64,000 nt of DNA. It comes from a bacterium. Lineage in GTDB: Bacteria; Chloroflexota; Anaerolineae; Caldilineales; Caldilineaceae. The notes beneath the pieces are model-generated. The model was not told the origin of the DNA. It saw only the letters and a list, made by a program, of their open reading frames with translations, and ran no database searches. The stretch spans positions 1 through 64,000 of the forward strand of contig WGMT01000088.1 of assembly GCA_016124945.1 (NCBI GenBank), read 5' to 3'. The position numbers and the translations under genes were made by a program. Positions 60,872-64,000 of the stretch are shown in pieces. Each line of letters opens with the position of its first letter. The stretch's first letter is position 1.

Positions 60872-62782
60872 TTACGAGCGACACGGTAGCCAGACTGCCA
60901 TTTCTCCTACACCTCTGTGCGCCCAGGCGTAATAGGGGACAAAGGTTAGGGTTTCACTTTCGTGATGGGTACTTTCCTGATGGGCGCGGATCAGGTTGAT
61001 GCCTTGCAGCAGATCCGACTGCCACTCCACGTTGAACGTAGCGGCATCACTGAGCGACTGCCCCAGCGCTTTGCCGGCATTGTCGATCCCCTCCAAGCAG
61101 TAGACGAGAGGACCGCGCTCGATAGCAACCATGCCCCGGTTGGCAGCGACCTGAGAATCAGCAATCACACGGCGCACAGGCATTGGCAATTTCACGCTCA
61201 CTTCATCTCCTGGCTGCCAATCACGCTCGAAGACGGCGTAGCCGTCCACAATTTCCACCTCTACAGGTTCCCCATTGACCATGAAGGTCGGGGTGCTGCT
61301 CTCGTCGTTGCCCTGGTACCGATACAGTGTACTGGGAACCGGGTTTCCTTGTGCCCATCCTGGAATGCGGACACGTAACCCAAAGTGGAGAGGCTGGGCA
61401 GGCTCAACATGCATAACTACGTTGCCATCCCATGGGTAATTGGTTTCCTGACGAATGGTTACCTCGTTTCCATCCACAGTTAGATGGCCAGTGCTGGAAA
61501 CGAACAAATTCACATAGACATCTGTGTCACGCTGGGCATAGACATATCCGCCCAAGGCTGGGAAGAGGCGCACGACGTTGGTGGGGCAGCACGAGCAATT
61601 GAACCAGGGCATGCGCGTCATCGAGTTGTCGCGGTTGAAGCGGTAACTGCCGTCGAACTCAAGTGGGTTTACATAGAAGAACCGATCTCCGCTGAAATCG
61701 ATCCCCGATAAATAGCCATTGTAGAGCGAGCGCTCCAGCACATCGAAGTATTTGGCATGTCCGTGCAGTTGAAAAAGGCGCAAATTCCAAAAGAGATTGG
61801 CAATGGCGGCGCAGGTCTCGTTGTAGGCGGTGGCGTTGGGCAACTCGTATGCGTCGCCGAAGGCTTCCCCTTCGTGACGGGCGCCGATACCGCCGGTGAC
61901 ATAGAGCTTCTTCGACACGACGTCGTCCCAGATGGTGTCGATGGCATCAATGTAGCTTCGGTCGCCGGTGAGCGCCGCCACATCGGCCATGCCCGCGTAC
62001 ATGTAGACCGCACGCACGGCGTGGCCGACTGCCTCTTTTTGCTCAACCACAGGAAGATGATCCTGTGCATACTCACCATAAAGAAGATGTCCATCGGCCC
62101 GTCCTCGTTCATCCAAAAAGAATTTAGCCAGATCCAGGTAACGCCGCTCGCCGGTGACACGGTAAAGGGCCGCCAGCCCCAGTTCGATCTCCTGATGGCC
62201 GGGGACATAGCGCAGCTTGCCCGGCCCGAAGACCGAGTCTACATGGTCCGCGCTCTTGATCGTCACATCCAACAAAGAGCGTTTGCCGGTTGCCAGGTAA
62301 TGGGCCACCGCGCCCTCGTACATATGGCCAATATTGTAGAGTTCATGACTCACACGCAGATTCGAATAACGGGTCGTTCCTTCCCGATCGGCGGGCAGGC
62401 GGTCGGGGGTGTTGTTGCGTTCAGAAATCGTCCTGGCGGCGTAAAGATAGCCGTCTGGTTCCTGTGCGGCCGTTATCAAGCGGATTACGTTATCAAGATA
62501 GGCGTCTAGTTCAGGATCGGGGTTTTGCATCAGTGTGTAGGACGCGCCTTCGATCACCTTAAACACATCGGAATCGTTGAAGAAGATCCCCTCATGGTCG
62601 CCATCCTGCAATCCTCCCGCCTTGGCGAAATTGGAAATCCGCCCCGTCTCCTCACATTTCTGAAAGTCATACTTCACTGTAACCCGCCGGTTGGTCTCAA
62701 TGCGCGGCGTCCAGAAAGAATCGGTAATTGTGACATGGGTGAACGGAATAGCGGTGATTGGATAGTACACAGGCTCGGTCAC
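60872..62782 (-). CDS. GH127 beta-L-arabinofuranosidase
   Basis: About 636 residues from GTG 62782 (AAGGAGCCTTTCC upstream); a frame start at 62830 would overlap the permease gene. It matches HypBA1-type enzymes: FTHVTITDSFWTPRIETNRR at the start, an (alpha/alpha)6 barrel, the zinc/catalytic segments HEGEAFGDAYELPNATAYNE-TCAA and FNCSCCPTNVVRLFPALG, and a beta-rich C-terminus. The ETC and CC motifs carry the Glu and Cys residues that bind zinc and form the nucleophile. It removes L-arabinofuranose from imported glycans in the cytoplasm. Last gene of the sugar-importer operon. Confidence 0.92.
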   Translation of the reverse strand: MTEPVYYPITAIPFTHVTITDSFWTPRIETNRRVTVKYDFQKCEETGRISNFAKAGGLQDGDHEGIFFNDSDVFKVIEGASYTLMQNPDPELDAYLDNVIRLITAAQEPDGYLYAARTISERNNTPDRLPADREGTTRYSNLRVSHELYNIGHMYEGAVAHYLATGKRSLLDVTIKSADHVDSVFGPGKLRYVPGHQEIELGLAALYRVTGERRYLDLAKFFLDERGRADGHLLYGEYAQDHLPVVEQKEAVGHAVRAVYMYAGMADVAALTGDRSYIDAIDTIWDDVVSKKLYVTGGIGARHEGEAFGDAYELPNATAYNETCAAIANLFWNLRLFQLHGHAKYFDVLERSLYNGYLSGIDFSGDRFFYVNPLEFDGSYRFNRDNSMTRMPWFNCSCCPTNVVRLFPALGGYVYAQRDTDVYVNLFVSSTGHLTVDGNEVTIRQETNYPWDGNVVMHVEPAQPLHFGLRVRIPGWAQGNPVPSTLYRYQGNDESSTPTFMVNGEPVEVEIVDGYAVFERDWQPGDEVSVKLPMPVRRVIADSQVAANRGMVAIERGPLVYCLEGIDNAGKALGQSLSDAATFNVEWQSDLLQGINLIRAHQESTHHESETLTFVPYYAWAHRGVGEMAVWLPCRS

Positions 62783-62804
62783 GGAAAGGCTCCTTGGGGA
62801 GGAT

Positions 62805-63731
62805 CTATTTGATACCGGTAATGGCAACACTACGCTGGAAGTAACTTTGGCCGATGATGAAGATGATGATAGTTGGGATCACACTGATCGCGGTGCCTGC
62901 CATCACCATGTTCCATTCGGTATATTGAGCGCCACGCAACTGAGTCAACCCTAGAGGCAGGGTTCGCATCGCCTCACTGTTGGTGATGACCAGCGGCCAG
63001 AGCAGATCGTTCCAGACGCCGGTAAAGTGGAGCATAAAAAGTGTGATCAGAGCAGGAACCGAGAGCGGCAACATGATGCGCCAGAAGATCATGAACTCTG
63101 ACGCGCCATCCACACGTGCGGCATCTTCCAGTTCCTTGGGAAAGCCCAGCATATATTGGCGCATTAGGAAAACGCCAAAGGCTGTCACAAAGTGGGGTGC
63201 CATTAAGCCAAAGTAGGTGTCTAACAGACCACTCCCACCCTGCCCAAGCCAATTGTTACCGCCGAAAAAGGGCAAACGCGCCACCAAAAGAAACATGGGA
63301 ATGAACGCAATCTGTGAAGGCACCATAATGGTGCTCAGAATGAGGCTGAACATAAAGGTTCGACCACGGAAGTAAAGACGCGCGAGTGTGTAACCCATCA
63401 ACGCGCTGATCAGCGCGTTGATGGTGGCCGCGCCCGTAGACACCACCAAACTATTGAGGGTGTAGGTCTTGAAGTTCGCTCCCACCCACGCCCGAATATA
63501 AGGTTCAATGATGAATGGATCCGGCCACCAAATCAACGGGATCGTTCTCACCTGGCGATCTGTCTTCAGTGATGTCAAAAGCATCCAGAAGAACGGGAGT
63601 GCGAAGATGATAGCGCCTACCGTCAAAACAATGACGATGACAATCGTTGAAGTCTCTACTCGCCGTCTAGACAATGCTATTTGCCGAGTCGATCTCTGAG
63701 GGAGCGGATTAGGCATAGGCTTCGTCGTCAT
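62805..63731 (-). CDS. Carbohydrate ABC transporter permease, MalG type
   Basis: This 308-residue permease begins with a charged tail (QIALSRRRVETSTIVIVIVL), six helices, and LTSLKTDRQVRTIPLIWWPD, FIPMFLLVARLPFFGGNNWL, then the EAA loop ELEDAARVDGASEFMIFWRI typical of MalG/UgpE proteins. It partners the MalF-type permease encoded upstream and probably imports arabinose-containing oligosaccharides for the GH127 enzyme. Confidence 0.94.
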   Translation of the reverse strand: MTTKPMPNPLPQRSTRQIALSRRRVETSTIVIVIVLTVGAIIFALPFFWMLLTSLKTDRQVRTIPLIWWPDPFIIEPYIRAWVGANFKTYTLNSLVVSTGAATINALISALMGYTLARLYFRGRTFMFSLILSTIMVPSQIAFIPMFLLVARLPFFGGNNWLGQGGSGLLDTYFGLMAPHFVTAFGVFLMRQYMLGFPKELEDAARVDGASEFMIFWRIMLPLSVPALITLFMLHFTGVWNDLLWPLVITNSEAMRTLPLGLTQLRGAQYTEWNMVMAGTAISVIPTIIIFIIGQSYFQRSVAITGIK

Positions 63732-63743
63732 GGGGAAGTTGCC

Positions 63744-64000
63744 TCAGTTTTCAGTGCTGCGGCCAAAAATGCGCAGATTGGTTAGGGCAAGCACCAGGAT
63801 AAAGAGGAAAAGGATCATCCCCATCGCGCTTGCATACCCCATGCGCAGGTATTGAAAAGCGTTAATGTACACCTGATGCACGATGACGGTTGTCGAGTTC
63901 AGCGGGCCGCCATCGGTCATAATGAGCACCGTGCCAAATACCTGCATGGAGCCGATAATTAAAATTACAAAGACGAAGAGCGTTGTCGGCGCCAACAGTG
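63744..64000 (-). CDS. Carbohydrate ABC transporter permease, MalF type (C-terminal part)
   Basis: The last ~85 residues of a permease whose start is beyond the window: TLFVFVILIIGSMQVFGTVL, ILTDGGP-type motif (IMTDGGPLNSTTVIVHQVY), and a final helix MGMILFLFILVLALTNLRIF. TDGGP and the last helix are typical of MalF/UgpA proteins. It ends 12 nt before the MalG-type gene. Confidence 0.92.
   Translation of the reverse strand, partial: LLAPTTLFVFVILIIGSMQVFGTVLIMTDGGPLNSTTVIVHQVYINAFQYLRMGYASAMGMILFLFILVLALTNLRIFGRSTEN

Noticed and set aside
1-64000. tRNA, rRNA or riboswitch genes
   Set aside because: None was recognised by eye; a covariance search (tRNAscan-SE, Infernal/Rfam) would be decisive and was not possible.

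Overview
The window looks like chromosomal DNA of a heterotrophic bacterium of the Chloroflexota, most likely the Anaerolineae/Caldilineae side. This is inferred from gene content, not from a marker gene. The grounds are several family-5 ABC importers with Tat/lipobox binding proteins, a baeRF-type release-factor homologue, many TIM-barrel sugar isomerases, BTAD-type and TPR-type signalling remnants, and a giant cadherin-like secreted protein ending in YLPVVMR. No rRNA, tRNA, CRISPR array, phage or intact insertion sequence was recognised.

Layout. 1-1.2 kb: toxin/antitoxin-type genes (RHH protein, PIN toxin, Phd antitoxin) and a decayed fragment. 1.2-5.3 kb: aldo/keto reductase, PAP2 phosphatase, CsbD stress protein and baeRF7 protein. 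5.4-11.8 kb (minus): an importer operon of two permeases, a Tat-dependent binding protein, a sugar isomerase and a phosphodiesterase. 12-16.3 kb: GAPDH, a Tp34/P19-like protein, an AI-2E permease, a sugar isomerase and an NTF2-like protein. 16.6-18.1 kb: a decayed TPR gene and a second remnant. 18.1-20.1 kb: a NarL-type two-component pair. 20.2-25.0 kb: the giant secreted protein. 25.4-28.8 kb: amidase and M81 peptidase. 28.9-30.45 kb: a broken BTAD/AAA regulator. 30.5-42.7 kb (minus): a complete oligosaccharide-type importer (binding protein, two permeases, two ATPases) with two glycoside hydrolases, a LacI regulator and clear LacI-type operators. 43.3-60.5 kb: an IclR regulator followed by a long plus-strand catabolic cluster: TPP enzyme, isomerase, importer, two ceramidase-family hydrolases, class-III aminotransferase, split TPP decarboxylase, three dehydrogenases and a CMD protein, with a lactonase-like MBL protein at its end. 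60.8-64 kb: a GH127 arabinofuranosidase with MalG/MalF-type permeases.

The importer and hydrolase clusters suggest a saprophyte that takes up plant-type glycans and amide-linked or acylated compounds. Only one of the three family-5 importers carries its own ATPases, so these may be shared.

Two structural signals stand out. First, short arrays of tandem 7-bp units sit exactly on or next to the stop codons of at least six genes in the first 40 kb, often paired with an inverted array. Second, long hairpins fill three convergent gene spacers, and two of them are copies of one element of about 118 bp. The best candidate for an undescribed metabolic system is the 43-60 kb cluster. Its substrate is unknown, and both ceramidase-family proteins lack the serine expected of true ceramidases.
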